A DNA stretch of 64,000 nt from NCBI GenBank assembly GCA_039090855.1, contig CM077013.1, positions 139,645,240 to 139,709,239 of the forward strand, in the 5' to 3' direction. The notes under the pieces are model-generated. The model was not told the DNA's origin and ran no database searches. It saw only the letters and a program-made list of their open reading frames with translations. Every line of letters begins with the position of its first letter. Position 1 is the first letter of the stretch. Position numbers and translations under genes: made by a program. The DNA comes from Macrothele yani. Taxonomy: Eukaryota; Arthropoda; Arachnida; Araneae; Macrothelidae. Below are positions 9,922-20,622 of this stretch, in pieces.

Positions 9922-10228
9922 GATCACATGTAGAGGATTTTAGGAAGGGAGTGTCTGACCCCAGGTATTAAACAACGCTTAGAAATAGGAAGCTATGAGA
10001 TTTGGGCTAGAGTGCCCGATAGGAAAGTGACACAGAAGCGAGGTAGAAAGGGGGAGGAAGACGCCCTTATTTATTACCGGGGGCCCAGTAGCCGGGGCTC
10101 CACGGCTTAACGTGCCCATCCGTCGCACGGCGGATATTTAGTGGCTCGAGCGTTCGTACCTGCCTGGGATCGAACCAGAGGTTTTCTCCGTGGCAGTCAC
10201 GAACGTTGACCACTAAGCCACCCGTGAC
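9922..10228 (-). mobile_element. SINE-B copy 2
   Basis: Minus-strand copy. The tail appears as agatcagatcagatcacatg (three GATCA-type units); the head has B box mirrored as gggatcgaacc (10167-10177) and A box mirrored as ccactaagcca. Target duplication gtctcaacat is present at about 9900-9909 and again at about 10231-10240, just before the Tc1 start codon. Confidence 0.85.
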
Positions 10229-10239
10229 TCTGTCTCAAC

Positions 10240-10380
10240 ATGGAAAAAGTAAAGGATTTATCTGATTTCGACAAAGGCCAGATCGTTATGGCAAGACGCC
10301 TTGGTAAGAGCATCTCCGAAACAGCGACGCTGGCAGGCGCTACTGTGGCTGACATTACCCATAATTTCCATTGCGGTGAA
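10240..10380 (+). pseudogene. Tc1 transposase N-terminal fragment
   Basis: Reads MEKVKDLSDFDKGQIVMARR, then LGKSISETATLAG: the first helix-turn-helix of Tc1-like transposases. It runs into unrelated inverted-repeat sequence after about residue 47 and has no catalytic domain. Confidence 0.8.
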
Positions 10381-10388
10381 GGGTCCAA

Positions 10389-10737
10389 TGTGTCCGAGCC
10401 AAGGAGGTTATATTACTGGAGACACCACTCCTATCCACGCAGCATTGGCCGCCATAAGTCACCGTCCGTGCTGCAAATGACGTCATGAGCAGGCACGACG
10501 CAGCCGCAGAAAAGAAGCTGCTTTGAAACCAATGGAACAAAAGCTTCTAAGCGTATAAACAGATAAAATGAGTAATTCAATAATCTTTATCAATGATACA
10601 CAAGCTTACTGTTTCATCAACGGTAAAATTTAATTCACTTTTGCCTGCTTGTGACGTCACACCACAGATTAGCTGTGACCTATGGCGGCAGAGCCAGTGG
10701 TGTCTCCAGTAATATAACCTCCTTGGTCCGAACACAT
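10389..10737. repeat. Inverted repeat insertion in the Tc1 remnant
   Basis: The left arm (10389-10499) includes tgtgtccgagccaaggaggt and acgtcatgagcaggca. The right arm (about 10643-10737) is its inverse (tgcctgcttgtgacgt, acctccttggtccgaacaca). About 145 bp of AT-rich spacer lies between. No protein recognised; probably a foldback or MITE-like insertion. Confidence 0.65.
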
Positions 10738-11736
10738 AGTTCAACGTACTCTCTTAGATATAGGTCACCGCAACCGCAGACCCATTCGAGTGCATTAAAA
10801 ACCACCTATCTAACTAACATACATCATATTAGATAGGTGGTTTTAATGTTTCGGCTGATCGGGGTATATAATATATACGTATATGCGTATTATCACGTGC
10901 GAATATTTTTACATGGTGGGAATTTTAATCCCTCTTAGTGAGCTACATATGATAACAAGAGATACTCGTATATTACACAGGGTAAAAGTGAAAGTGTACA
11001 GATCAAGCAATGTAGGCAACAATATAAGTTTATAGATGTAATCTCTTACTTTTTCTAATCCTTTCCTTCTTTTTAGCACGTCTTTTGTAAAAAAACATCG
11101 TGCTTATGTAATCGGTTTGTCCGTCCGTCCGTCCGTCTGTAGACACGATATCTCTGTAACTATTAGTCCGATTTGAAAAATTATTTTTGCATTGGGAAGT
11201 TTGAAACATGCAAATGATGATCCTTCATTTCGTTTTTTTTTTTACGTTGTACAATTTCGCCGCTACAGGACGTAAACGTAGATAATGTCGAATTTAAAAA
11301 TACGTTTTATTGCACATATTTGCTTCTAAACATAAGATTGAAAAAAATTATTTTATCTTTCGATTCCATTTATGTCGAAGAGTATTTTAGATATAGTTAC
11401 TTTTTCAAATTACGCATAGATTTTCCGCTAGGGGGCGTAAAAGTAGATTACATTTTTCCCGATAACTCTTCTTCTAAAACTCCGATTTGAAAATTTTTTT
11501 CTTCAGCGCATACACCTCTTGATGGAAAATCTGTTGCATATAATTTCAAATTTTTGGTAAAAAATACTTTGGCCATCAGGGGGCGTAAGCGTTAATTTTT
11601 GCTTCTGATGTATTTGCCATAAAATCTGAGCTTCTAAATTATCGATTGAAAAAATGCTTTCGTGGACTGATACCACTCACATCGATAAACGTTTTCGGAG
11701 TATTTTCTTCTTAAAATATTCCATACTTTCTCCTCC

Positions 11737-11955
11737 GCCGCCCCGGTGGCGCAGTGGTCTAAGCGATGGCCTCTGATCATTCGTCCGAACGGGGTCCGGG
11801 TTCGAATCCCGGTGAGGCATGGATGTTGTGTTTGTCTTACGGCACTGGCTCTCTCCCTTCCCTGGAACCAGTGACCCTAAATTAGGGACGGGTGACTGCT
11901 TATAGCCCATTGAGTTGCTCACGGTGGTCGTTAAACCTCCAATAAAAAAAAAAAA
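11737..11955 (+). mobile_element. SINE-A copy 8
   Basis: Complete plus-strand copy with exact 12-bp target duplication actttctcctcc at 11725-11736 and 11956-11967, inside a family R module. Confidence 0.93.
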
Positions 11956-12120
11956 ACTTTCTCCTCCAGGGGGCATGGATGTATATCTTATTTTTGTCAA
12001 TATCTGTACTTCTAGGAGCCCGATTTCAAAAATCCCTTCTTTGTTGGATAGTGTTTCCGATGCGAAATGTTTTTCCTATAAATTCAAAATTTTCAAGTAA
12101 GTCATAGACTTTCTGTTAGG

Positions 12121-12347
12121 CCGCCCCGGTGGCGCAGTGGTCTAAGCGATGGCCTCTGATCATTCGTCCAAAAGGGGTCCGGGTTCGAATCCCGGTTAGG
12201 CATGGATGTTGTGTTTGTTTTACGGCGCTGGCTCTCTCCCTTCCCTGGAACCAGTGACCCTAAATTAGGGACGGGTGACTGCTTATAGCCCATTGAGTTG
12301 CTCACGGTGGTCATTAAACCTCCAAAAAAAAAAAAAAAAAAAAAAAA
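12121..12347 (+). mobile_element. SINE-A copy 9
   Basis: Complete plus-strand copy with 24-nt poly-A. Target duplication actttctgttagg (12108-12120) / actttccgttagg (12348-12360), in the same family R copy as SINE-A copy 8. Confidence 0.93.
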
Positions 12348-12889
12348 ACTTTCCGTTAGGGCGCACAAAGGTTCTGATGCATTTGTAGCAAAATCTGGGC
12401 TCCTGAAAACTCGACAAAATTTTTTTTTTCTATATTGAAAATCCTTTTGAGAATACTTTCTTCCTAAAATAATGCATGGTTTTTCCAACAAGGGAAGTGA
12501 AGTCCCATCTTATTTTTGTCGATATCTTTGTTTCTAAGAGTCCGATTTGAAAAATTATTTCTGTGCTGGAGAGCGTTTCCGGTGCGAAATATTTCTCATA
12601 TAAATCCATGTTTTTCTTAACGCACAAGTCTGCAACCAGAGGGCGTAAGGTCACGATTCCGCTTACAGCAATATCTGAGGGATTAAAAACCCGATTGAAA
12701 AACTTCTTTCTTGCGTCAGATACTATTGTTTTCCATACCGGTTCCATTAACTTTGAATAGCTTTGATAAATTCAATTTGCGTCAGAAAGGATACAAAACA
12801 CGTGCTTATTACACCCGAAAATTCGGTGTCGTTTTTCTTGTTTTGTTTTTGATTCATTCGGTCGACACTCCAACTGTCTTCTGATGCAA

Positions 12890-13200
12890 GATTCAACCTT
12901 TTGTTTAAAAAATCTGGTTTGCCATTTTGTTTCCCATCGAGTATAGAAGTTTTGTACAAAGTACTCCTAAGATCAGTGTTGACTTATGACTCTGAAAACT
13001 GGTATTATCAATGGCAGATGAAAGATTGTTGGGTCTGTTTGAAAGAAGAGTTCTCAGATATATTTTTAGAGCAGTACAAGAGAATGGTGTATGGAGCAAA
13101 AGATACAACCATGAACTATACAGATTATTTAATGAGCCAGATATCATTATTAAAGTACATACAAATAAATAGATTAAGTTGGGCTGGACATACATTGATT
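12890..13200 (+). pseudogene. LINE ORF2 C-terminal part, upstream half
   Basis: Reads VLLRSVLTYDSENW (the TYGxETW-type block), shifts frame at about 13010 to MADERLLGLFERRVLRYIFR and NHELYRLFNEPDI, then shifts again to YIQINRLSWAGHTL. This order (TYG.ETW, FERRVLR.I, RLxWAGH) is the post-RT region of RTE/Jockey-like LINEs. A Tc1 interrupts it; it resumes at 14237. Confidence 0.8.
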
Positions 13201-14236
13201 AGCCATTACATTATGACCACCTACCTAATAAGAAGTAGGACCCCCTTGAGCCCGCAAATCTGCAAATAGAAAGTCACCAGCATGTTCCTCGAACCAGTCC
13301 TTAGCGATTCTGGCAGTGTGGCATGACGCATTATCCTGTTAGTAATGGCCATCACTAGCAAGGAACACAGTTGCCACGAATGGGTGAACTTGGTCCGTAA
13401 CGATGTTCAGATACCTGACAGCTGTCAGGGATTGTGCTACTGGGATAATGGGGCCTAAAGTATCCTAAGAAAATATCGCACACAGTATAACACCGCCGCC
13501 CCCGGCTTGTTTCCACCCAAAAGTGCATCCAGGTGCCATAGCCTCCCTCCGTTGGTAATCGACGAATCCGCGCTCGGCCATCTACGTGATGCACCAGTAA
13601 TCTTAATTCGTCAGACCAGGCTACTTTTTTTCTAATCATCGACAGTCCAATCACGATGATCTTTGGCCCATTTCATGCGTTGTTGGCGATGACGTGCAGT
13701 GAGCATGGGGACCCACTGGGTCTTCAGCTACGCAGGCCGATGCGCAGAAGGCTGCGATGAACTGTGTATTGTGACACATAGTCCTAATCACCACTGTTAT
13801 AGTTGCGGGTGATTTCACGCACTGTGAGCCTGCGGTCGCTGTGAACAACGTTCGACAGGCTCCGCTTCCCTCTGGCATCAATGAGCTGCGGACGAGACAC
13901 GGCTGGACGACGTTTCATCATCTGTGCACCACTTTTGATACGTACTAAAAAAAACCCCACAAGGCGCCCCCGTACTAAAGAAAACCCCACAAGGCGGCGC
14001 CCTGTTTCCCAGATCGTAGTTCCTAGGCGCCGTGACATCACGAATGTCCTTATCGAACTCCGATAAATCGGCAGATTTTCCCATTCTGGCTTCGAACGCT
14101 CTATTAACCGAAAGCCGGTCCTCGAGTTGTATGTATACTGCTCGGTGAACTTCACTTGCACCACCGTTCGGTCTCCAGGCGCGGTAATTTCTCTAGGCTG
14201 GGGGTATTCATAATGGAATACCTCATCTGTGTGGTA
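13201..14236 (-). mobile_element. Tc1-like element inserted in the LINE
   Basis: The left end cattatgaccacctacctaa and the short mirror cataatgg near 14207-14214 mark the approximate limits. The LINE reading (..WAGHTL / ..NPEGKGKIGRPK) joins across it. Transposase pieces are on the minus strand. Confidence 0.7.
13228..14085 (-). pseudogene. Broken Tc1 transposase with duplicated HTH segment
   Basis: N-terminal MGKSADLSEFDKD; then a helix-turn-helix with RLVGFSLVRG repeated as RLVGFFLVR, caused by a ~30-bp DNA duplication (gtactaaa.aaaaccccac at about 13941 and 13972). The second helix-turn-helix reads RPQLIDARGKRSLSNVVHSD. First catalytic block VAWSDELRLLVHHVDGRARI; second QDNASCHTARIAKDWFEEH. 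The third block is deleted and the chain passes to the C-terminal GGPTSY. Multiple frame breaks. Confidence 0.8.
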
Positions 14237-14478
14237 TATGCATGGATAGTAATTGAATAGTTAATAATATGTTTAATGCTAATCCGGAAGGAAAAGGAAA
14301 AATTGGAAGACCTAAATTCAGATGGGAAGATGAAGTAATACAAGATATGAAAATTAAGACTTTAGGAGTCAAAAATTGGAGGAGTTTGGCATTGAATAAG
14401 GAAGGCTGGCAGAAGTTTCTGAAAAAGGCCAGGGCCCACACAAGGCTGTTGAGCCATTGATGATGATGATGATGATGA
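14237..14478 (+). pseudogene. LINE ORF2 C-terminus and (TGA)n tail
   Basis: Reads FNANPEGKGKIGRPKFRWED, TLGVKNWRSLALNKEGWQKF and ends LLSH before a (TGA/TGATGA)n tail at 14457-14478. It is the continuation of 12890-13200. The GRPxxRWxD motif and the short simple-repeat tail fit RTE-like LINEs; I do not assign the clade firmly. Confidence 0.8.
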
Positions 14479-14687
14479 TTATGGTAAGGAAGTTTACAGC
14501 AAGATCTTTCATCCGTCCAGTGTTTTTACCTTTTTCTTTTTACATTTTTCACCATTCGTCTTTTCCTGTTTCCCTAATTTATTTGCAAGGGCAATTATGC
14601 AAGATTGGAGGGGAAAATATCGGTAAATAATTTTTAAAAAAAGAAAGAAAAGGGAAACATTCCTGAAAATGTTCAGATGATTAAATC

Positions 14688-14835
14688 TTGAAGATGACAA
14701 TCCGATTTTTGGCGTAAATGTGACAAGGATGGTAAGTCAGATAATATCCGAAAACTTGAAAATTTTCATCGTCCTGGTTTATCTGACTTACCATCCTTGT
14801 CACATTTACACCAAAAATCGGATTGTCATCTTCAA
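14688..14835. repeat. 57-bp-stem hairpin
   Basis: Arms 14688-14744 (ttgaagatgacaatccgatt..) and 14779-14835 are inverse copies with about one mismatch (ggcg versus ggtg), separated by a 34-nt loop. No terminal features of a known transposon family were recognised. Confidence 0.9.
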
Positions 14836-15257
14836 AATTTGTATTATTATGGCGTAATCCGTATTTCTTTCGTGATTAATTCTTGTTAGGCTTTCAAGTA
14901 CTACACTCTCCCGTACTTCCATGTATTAAAAATGCACTGGTTATGATGAAAAAAATAAATTCTTGTAAGCGAAAACGCCTTACACCTGTGAACATTGGCT
15001 TCAAGAATAAATCAGCACTTTTAACAAACAGCTTGACTAAATGCATGTTTTCTTCTCTGTTTTCCTCAATGAACTTCTCGGAGTTCTGTGCCTTAAGTTC
15101 AGGCTAGGCAATTATAGTGTATCTGCTGTTCCGTTTCACACATTTCTTCTTTTTTATTTCATTTTCTTCGTTCACACCCCCCTCCCCCCCCCTCTCTCTC
15201 TCCCTCTTGGATTTAACAATCTCCATGAAAATTCAGCTTCAGTCTTGTTGACCGATT
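14836..15257. other. Unassigned sequence with C-rich microsatellite
   Basis: Contains a C/CT-rich tract (about 15173-15208). Short open frames have no recognisable family. Confidence 0.5.
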
Positions 15258-15436
15258 AGTCTGAGACGCTATCTTCTGATAATTCGTCTGAGATGGGTAC
15301 GAATTCGAGTTGCGGATGTGCCTGTACGATGGCGCTGTATCTTTTTTGGAACTAGTAGACGTACCTTAGGGACGAGCTACTGTTTATGGCTTTACGAGTT
15401 GCTCATAATGATCCTTAAGGCCCCCGAGGTAGAAAA
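15258..15436 (+). mobile_element. SINE-A copy, highly decayed
   Basis: Weak but collinear similarity: tctgataattcgtctgagat, a B-box remnant (gaattcgagt), gatggcgct, acgtaccttagggacgagct, ttgctcataatgatccttaa and a short poly-A. Confidence 0.5.
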
Positions 15437-15709
15437 AAAAAATGCTGGCACTTCGATGAGGCGTTTTCATGGACGACGTCTCTGACGCATGGGCACAAAA
15501 CAAGATGGCGCCCCCCCCCACTCCAAATTTTTTCTTTCATTAAGCGGTGCTGGCTCATGAAGTGTATATGTCTGTTTGTCTGGAGTGTGCTTTATTGCGT
15601 TCTGTTAAATAATTTCGTAATAATATTTATTATTAATGGAAAATATAGTAGGTCTATTCCATAGTGTACGTTTCAAATTATTGACGTTGAGGATGTTGTG
15701 AAAAATAAA

Positions 15710-17027
15710 TACAACAGCCGTTCCATAAAAACTGAGAGTAAAATCCACAAAATGAAGAAATATAGGTGCAGCAAGATATATGTTATTCTTTCTCAACGTA
15801 ACTTCCCTCAAATGATATGCAACGGTCCCGTCGTTCAGTCCACTTTCCAAACCATGTGGCGAAGGCATTCTGTGGAAGCTGCTTTAGCGACCCCTGTACA
15901 GCTTTGAATAGCGTCAGCATCTGTGTTGAATGATGTGCCTAGGAACGTCTCCTTCATTGTTGGCAACAGCCAGAAATCTCACGGGGCGAGGTCAGGACTG
16001 TAGGCAGGCTGTAGCATGATTTCAATACTGCATTCCGTACGAAACTGTTGAACACAAGCAGTCGTATCTGGGCGGGCGTTATCATGGTGTAGGGTCCACT
16101 TGCACACCAGTTCCGGTCGCTTAATCGATATATGTCGTCGCAGACGCTTCAAGATTGAAATGTAATACTCAGCATTGGCAGTAATTTGTGGAGGAACGGC
16201 ATGCTGGTAGACTACACCTTTATGAACAAAGCAAATTATCATCATTACCATCCCAGGTGATTTGGTTTGGCGGACTTCTTTCAGAGGAGACGAGTCTGCG
16301 TATTTCCAGACACTCGTTGCGTGCTTGGTGAGGGGGCCGAAACAGTGGACCCATGTTTCATCGGCAGTTATTACTGTATTTAGAAAGTTTGGATCATTTG
16401 CAATCATTTGTTCCACTCATGACACACCTAAATTCTGGCCAACACTTTTCTCTCGTCAGGTACTCATCTGGAACACATACGATGTCGCGTAGAATGCGGA
16501 GTGCTAACGATTTTAAAGTTTTCGAAATATTAGTTGACGGCGCTATGTTTTCGCACGTCATTATTTGATCTTCTTGCAGGATTGCCCAAACAGTGTTAAC
16601 AATACGCTGGGTAATAACACTTGCAAGTCGACCAGGCCTAAGAGCGAATTCTGCAGACAAACGCCATTTTTTGAAATCACGGTGCCATCTAAAAATCGTT
16701 GACTCATCCAAACATCTATCTATGAAAGCTTTTTCATTAAATCATCGGTTTCTGGAGTCGTTTTACCCAAACGATAACAAAAGTTTATCGCACAACGCAT
16801 TTCACTTCTTAACTCCGAATCACTCATTTCCATGGCTGTATAGCGAGATGCAGACGTACTTTAAACAGCTGCGCAATAACAAAACCAGAATCGTCTGCCA
16901 CGGCTGATAACTGTTGCCATGGATACTTCCTTAATTCAGTTAGTCGTCTGTGTGGTTATTTTCACACTTCGCACTGTTGCCAACTCAAAAAGAAATTACT
17001 CTCCGTTTTTATGGAACGGGCTTTGTA
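15710..17027 (-). mobile_element. Mariner element
   Basis: Inverted ends ccgttccataaaaactgaga (left, 15718-15737) and its mirror with cggaga (right), bounded by TA (15710-15711 and 17026-17027). The 1.3-kb length is typical of mariner. The transposase is on the minus strand. Confidence 0.9.
15770..16833 (-). pseudogene. Mariner transposase, frameshifted
   Basis: Starts MEMSDSELRSEMRCAINFCY (16833). A 1-bp shift leads to DESTIFRWHRDFKKW (HTH region). Catalytic blocks: ITADETWVHCFGP (first Asp), LHHDNARPDTTAC (second Asp), AYSPDLAP (third Asp), giving the mariner DD34D pattern. After a frame break the C-terminus reads AVQGSLKQLPQNAFATWFGK, then WTERRDRCISFEGSYVEKE. It has every functional block but several frame breaks. 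Confidence 0.9.
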
Positions 17028-17227
17028 CATTGTGATAATATCATGTATCATTATAAAACAATATAATGCACCAGAAAAAAGACATATTAATGTAGGAAAA
17101 GAAGCAATTATAAAACAATCTTAATGAACACTTACGGTGCAAATGAAAATTTGATTAACACTTACGTCCCCCCAATCTCTGACTGCACCATAATTATGGC
17201 ATGATCATCGGCTTTTTATTAGGGTGA

Positions 17228-17579
17228 TGAGAAAAAAGCTTGGGACGCATTTCGTCTGGTGTCAACTAACTTTCTCGGAAATGTCAGGGCAGAAAACTAC
17301 AAGGTACTGGTGCAGGACATGTTGTCTCTGTATGACAAACTTGGCCGCAGTATGTCCTTAAAGATACACTTGCTCCATTCCAAATCGGATTTCTTTCCCG
17401 ACAATTTCTGCATGGTTAGTGATGAGCACGCTGAACATTTTCATCAGGAAATGGCAACGATGGAGAAACCATATCAGGGAAAGTGGTTCTCTTTTATGTT
17501 CGCTGACTACTGTTGGACGCTTGCTAGAGATGATTCTGAGCAGGTATACAAGCGAAAGGCAAAGGAACGTCGGACGTAG
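17228..17579 (+). CDS. Conserved repeat-associated ORF, function unknown
   Basis: An open frame reads KAWDAFRLVSTNFLGN, YKVLVQDMLSLYDKLGRSMS, LKIHLLHSKSDFFPDNFCMV, SDEHAEHFHQEMATMEKPYQ, GKWFSFMFADYCWTLARDD and stops at 17579. The FHQExxxMExxYQGKW..ADYCWTL..D pattern recurs in many arthropod hypothetical proteins, usually as multicopy sequences, so I suspect the end of an uncharacterised mobile-element gene. ttttattagGGTGATGAG at about 17214-17231 could be a splice acceptor. No upstream exon or catalytic domain was found. Confidence 0.5.
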
Positions 17580-18110
17580 TAGCGGACAATTGGCGATACA
17601 TGTGGTAAGTGCGTATCTGTATATTAATTCTATAAGGTTTTTTACTGTGAGTCCTATTTTGAGAGAACGGCTGAATGTAAAGATATGATTGAGGTATCAA
17701 AATAAAGGTCGTACCATGTAGATGTGCCAGTCGAAGAGAAAAATGAGATTGGGGTAACGGTTCGGGCGTTGTGTGGCTGCAAAGTTCCCATGTAAAGCCA
17801 ATGGGAGAAGCGTGCGATTGACATTTGATCATCTGCGGTTGATTCACGCGTTGTTGACGGCGGAAACATGGCGGGACTGAGATAGCCTAAAGTTCGAAGT
17901 CTCTTTTCTGAGCGAACTGTTGCTTCATCAAAGTTCTTGTCATCGGAATAGCGAACACTCGAAGACCTGTTTGCGTTATGCCGTTGGACTGTGTGATGTA
18001 TATATACAATTTAATATTCATTCGATCCAGTTTATTCACGTAGGTAAGACGTTTCCCATTATGTAAAGATGTAAATAAGCATTCCGTAGACCATTGTAAG
18101 TGAAAATATT
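17580..18110. other. Unassigned sequence
   Basis: No family recognised downstream of the conserved ORF. The minus-strand frames overlapping 17524-17869 are not supported. Confidence 0.45.
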
Positions 18111-18175
18111 ACGGGCGACTGCTTATAGCCCATTGAGTTGCTCACGGTGGTCGTTAAACCTTCAGTCAAAAAAAT
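18111..18175 (+). mobile_element. SINE-A copy 10, 5'-truncated
   Basis: Only the last ~60 bp remain: acgggcgactgcttatagcc, ttgctcacggtggtcgttaa and a short A-rich end. Confidence 0.8.
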
Positions 18176-18550
18176 CACAAATCTGGTCTTTAGTGAAGTG
18201 GTTGAATGAAGTTGTCAATCAAATAAAGTTTACATTTGTTGTTCCATATGAGTTTATTCTTTTCAAAAAAAAAAAAAACCGTCGTTTCCGACGGGTTTCG
18301 TCTAGTAAGAAACTCTTGCGGATCTTTTTACAAATAGGGTTGCCAGATGGTGTCCCCCTTTGTACGTAAACTGGACAAGGTTTTTGTCCTCCTTTTTGTG
18401 ATTTCAAAGTAATTGATTACCGTACTGAGTGACAATACGGTATGGTACTATTGGTATGTTGACGTGTAATCCAAGGCTACTAACATTTCGCGGTCGAAAC
18501 CAGTGCAGGCCAGTGTAATTTCTGAGCGAATTGTTTCAGGGTGGAACGGC

Positions 18551-19157
18551 TTGGCAAGACTTTTTCAAATAATGGCAAGACTTCTACAAGTTTGGCAAGA
18601 CTTCTACAATAATGGCAAGACTTCTACAATTTGGCAAGACTTCTAAAATTTGGGGAAGGCTTCTACAATTTGGCAAGACTTCTACAAGTTTTAGAAGTTT
18701 GGCAAGACTTCTACAAGTTTTAGAAGTTTGGCAAGACTTCTACAAGTTTTAGAAGTTTGGCAAGACTTCTACAATTTTGGGAAGACTTCTACAATTTGGC
18801 AAGACTTCTACAAGTTTTAGAAGTTTGGCAAGACTTCTACAAGTTTTAAAAGTTTGGCAAGACTTCTGCAAGTTTTAGAAGTTTGGCAAGACTTCTACAA
18901 GTTTTAGAAGTTTGGCAAGACTTCTACAATTTTGGGAAGACTTCTACAATTTGGCAAGACTTCTACAAGTTTTAGAAGTTTGGCAAGACTTCTACAAGTT
19001 TTAAAAGTTTGGCAAGACTTCTGCAAGTTTTAGAAGTTTGGCAAGACTTCTACAAGTTTTAGAAGTTTGGCAAGACTTCTACAATTTTCTACAATAATGG
19101 CAAGACTTCTACAATTTTCTACAATAATGGCAAGACTTCTACAAGTTTTTCTACAAA
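18551..19157. repeat. Minisatellite based on tggcaagacttctacaag
   Basis: Variant units of about 20-30 bp: ggcaagacttctacaa with or without gttttagaagttt. A 155-bp higher-order block is repeated (marker gacttctgcaag at 18861 and 19016). Each long unit contains the imperfect palindrome cttctacaagttttagaag. Confidence 0.9.
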
Positions 19158-19870
19158 TAATGCGACATCTGGTATTACAATCGGAACTATCTGAATTCTA
19201 ATAGTTGTTTAACACTACACTTTGTTTTCCATTACTTTGTAATGCTTTTTTATTAGAAACTAAAAAAGTTAGTTCCGTTTCATAAAATTTCAGTCATTTC
19301 TTATTTGACGAATTAAGATTCCTTTAATGCGGAACTATATGTTTGGTTCTTCTAGTACAGATTTGGATTCCCGTCTTTCCCAGCCAATAGCCGCATTCCT
19401 CACAGACACACGAGCTGGGATGCTTGGTCCCTTGCAGTGCATGATGTAATGCACGGCCGATTTAAGCAACTGTCCCAGTGGGCCAGGGTCCAAGGCGCCA
19501 GATTTATGGACTCGCCAAGCTGAAAGTTTTTTTTATAAATATTTTAGTACCACTACTCAAGAAAATGTTTACTTAAATAATTTTACGAAATTTATTACTT
19601 TTTAAAACGTATATTATTTGTAGTCGTCACTGCATATGCCTGGACGGGGAGCTTTAATTGAGCAAGAACGTCGATTGCCGGCTTTAAAGGGGCTAGCCAA
19701 AATGCCATAATAATTAACTCTTGTATGGGGTAGTCTGACATTGAAACTTGTTATGTGCCGGTTTGGAGGGGGAAGGGAATGAGAGAGCGTTCGAGGGGTG
19801 TCTCTCTTGCTTTGACGTCTAATATGCTAGTTTATAGTAATATGTGGAAGCAATTCGAATTATTATTTAC
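19158..19870. other. Unassigned AT-rich sequence
   Basis: No protein family, RNA or terminal repeat recognised. Confidence 0.5.
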
Positions 19871-19872
19871 GT

Positions 19873-20157
19873 ACACTCTCAAACATTTTGTGGTATATTG
19901 CACTAAAAAATGGTGCTACATCAGCTGCACCGCTTTTTAAGAAAATATACACCTCTGTGCTGTGCAGACAAAACCCAACAAAATGGTGCAACTTCTCACC
20001 ATATGGTACAAGTTTGCACTATATTGTACTGCAAGGTTTCGCCGTGTTGTTGGGTTTTGTTTGCACTACACAGTGGTGCATATTTTCTCAGAAAGTGGCG
20101 CAGCTGGTGTAGCACCACTTTTTGGCGCAACCTACCACAAAAGTATTAACAGTGTAG
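19873..20157. mobile_element. Palindromic MITE with TA target duplication
   Basis: Two long arms (about 19875-19985 and 20045-20155) are imperfect inverse copies: left aatggtgctacatcagctgc and gacaaaacccaacaa; right ttgttgggttttgtttgc and gcagctggtgtagcaccact. Termini cact..agtg are flanked by TA (about 19871 and 20156). No coding capacity. Confidence 0.8.
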
Positions 20158-20439
20158 AACGCGTTGTTCCTCTCCAAAACTACTTCAGCGGACCTGAGCC
20201 TCACGTATTGTTTTCGTTTCTAAGAAAAATGAACCAAACTCGACCATACACAAACAAAATTAATGCTATATAGAAATAATTTACCAAAGGGTGTGTAAAA
20301 TAAATTCTATAATATCTAGAAATTAAAATTTATAATTTATTACAATAAAGTATTAGAGGTGTGCAACTTAATTCTCGGCCACAGGCATGACACGTTGACA
20401 GCAAATTATAGCAAATCGAATTCGTACCTAATCAGAGAA

Positions 20440-20622
20440 ATAATCCCCGTCGTGTTGGGCACATTTGAGCCATCGCTCAGGGCGCTGCCGAATGCCACTG
20501 CGGAAAAAAGATGGTGGTTTCGAGTTGATAAAGTCATCAATACTTGTGTGGACCTCCTCGACAGAAGTGAAGCGGGTATTACTCAGGTGATGTTGCAGGG
20601 AACGATTGTACGCACTTAACTT
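20440..20622 (-). pseudogene. Mariner transposase C-terminal fragment
   Basis: Reads KLSAYNRSLQHHLSNTRFTS, VEEVHTSIDDFINSKPPSFF, RSGIRQRPERWLKCAQHDGD, then Y: the C-terminal region of mariner transposases (QHHLxxTRF..FxxxGIxxLPxRWxKCxxxxGDY). No catalytic blocks or terminal repeats. A different subfamily from the element at 15.7-17.0 kb. Confidence 0.75.

Larger units (their letters stand above)
9767..10866 (+). mobile_element. Tc1-like deletion derivative with nested insertions
   Basis: Inverted ends: left ccgatctgccgaagcattaa (9771-9790), right mirrored as ttaatgtttcggctgatcgg (10843-10862), bounded by TA. Inside are a SINE-B (9922-10228), a helix-turn-helix fragment, and a second inverted repeat (10389-10737). 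The right end also folds on itself (attaaaaaccacctatctaa / ttagataggtggttttaat). Catalytic blocks are gone. Confidence 0.8.
11055..12870 (+). repeat. Family R modular repeat, copy 1
   Basis: The head gcacgtcttttgtaaaaaaa is followed by gtccgtccgtccgtctgtag. It continues with about ten diverged modules of about 150 bp, each with a ctagggggcgtaa-like core and, about 30 bp later, atctctgcttctaa..tccgatttgaaaaatt. It ends cgtgcttattacacccgaaa / attcggtgtc. SINE-A copies 8 and 9 are inserted. No coding capacity; not a family I can name. Confidence 0.7.

Noticed and set aside
11095..11160. CRISPR-like or regulatory array in (TCCG)n of family R head
   Set aside because: A simple microsatellite shared by each family R copy; this is eukaryotic DNA.
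17524..17869. Minus-strand frames of 71-107 codons
   Set aside because: They overlap the conserved plus-strand ORF end and contain no recognisable motif.
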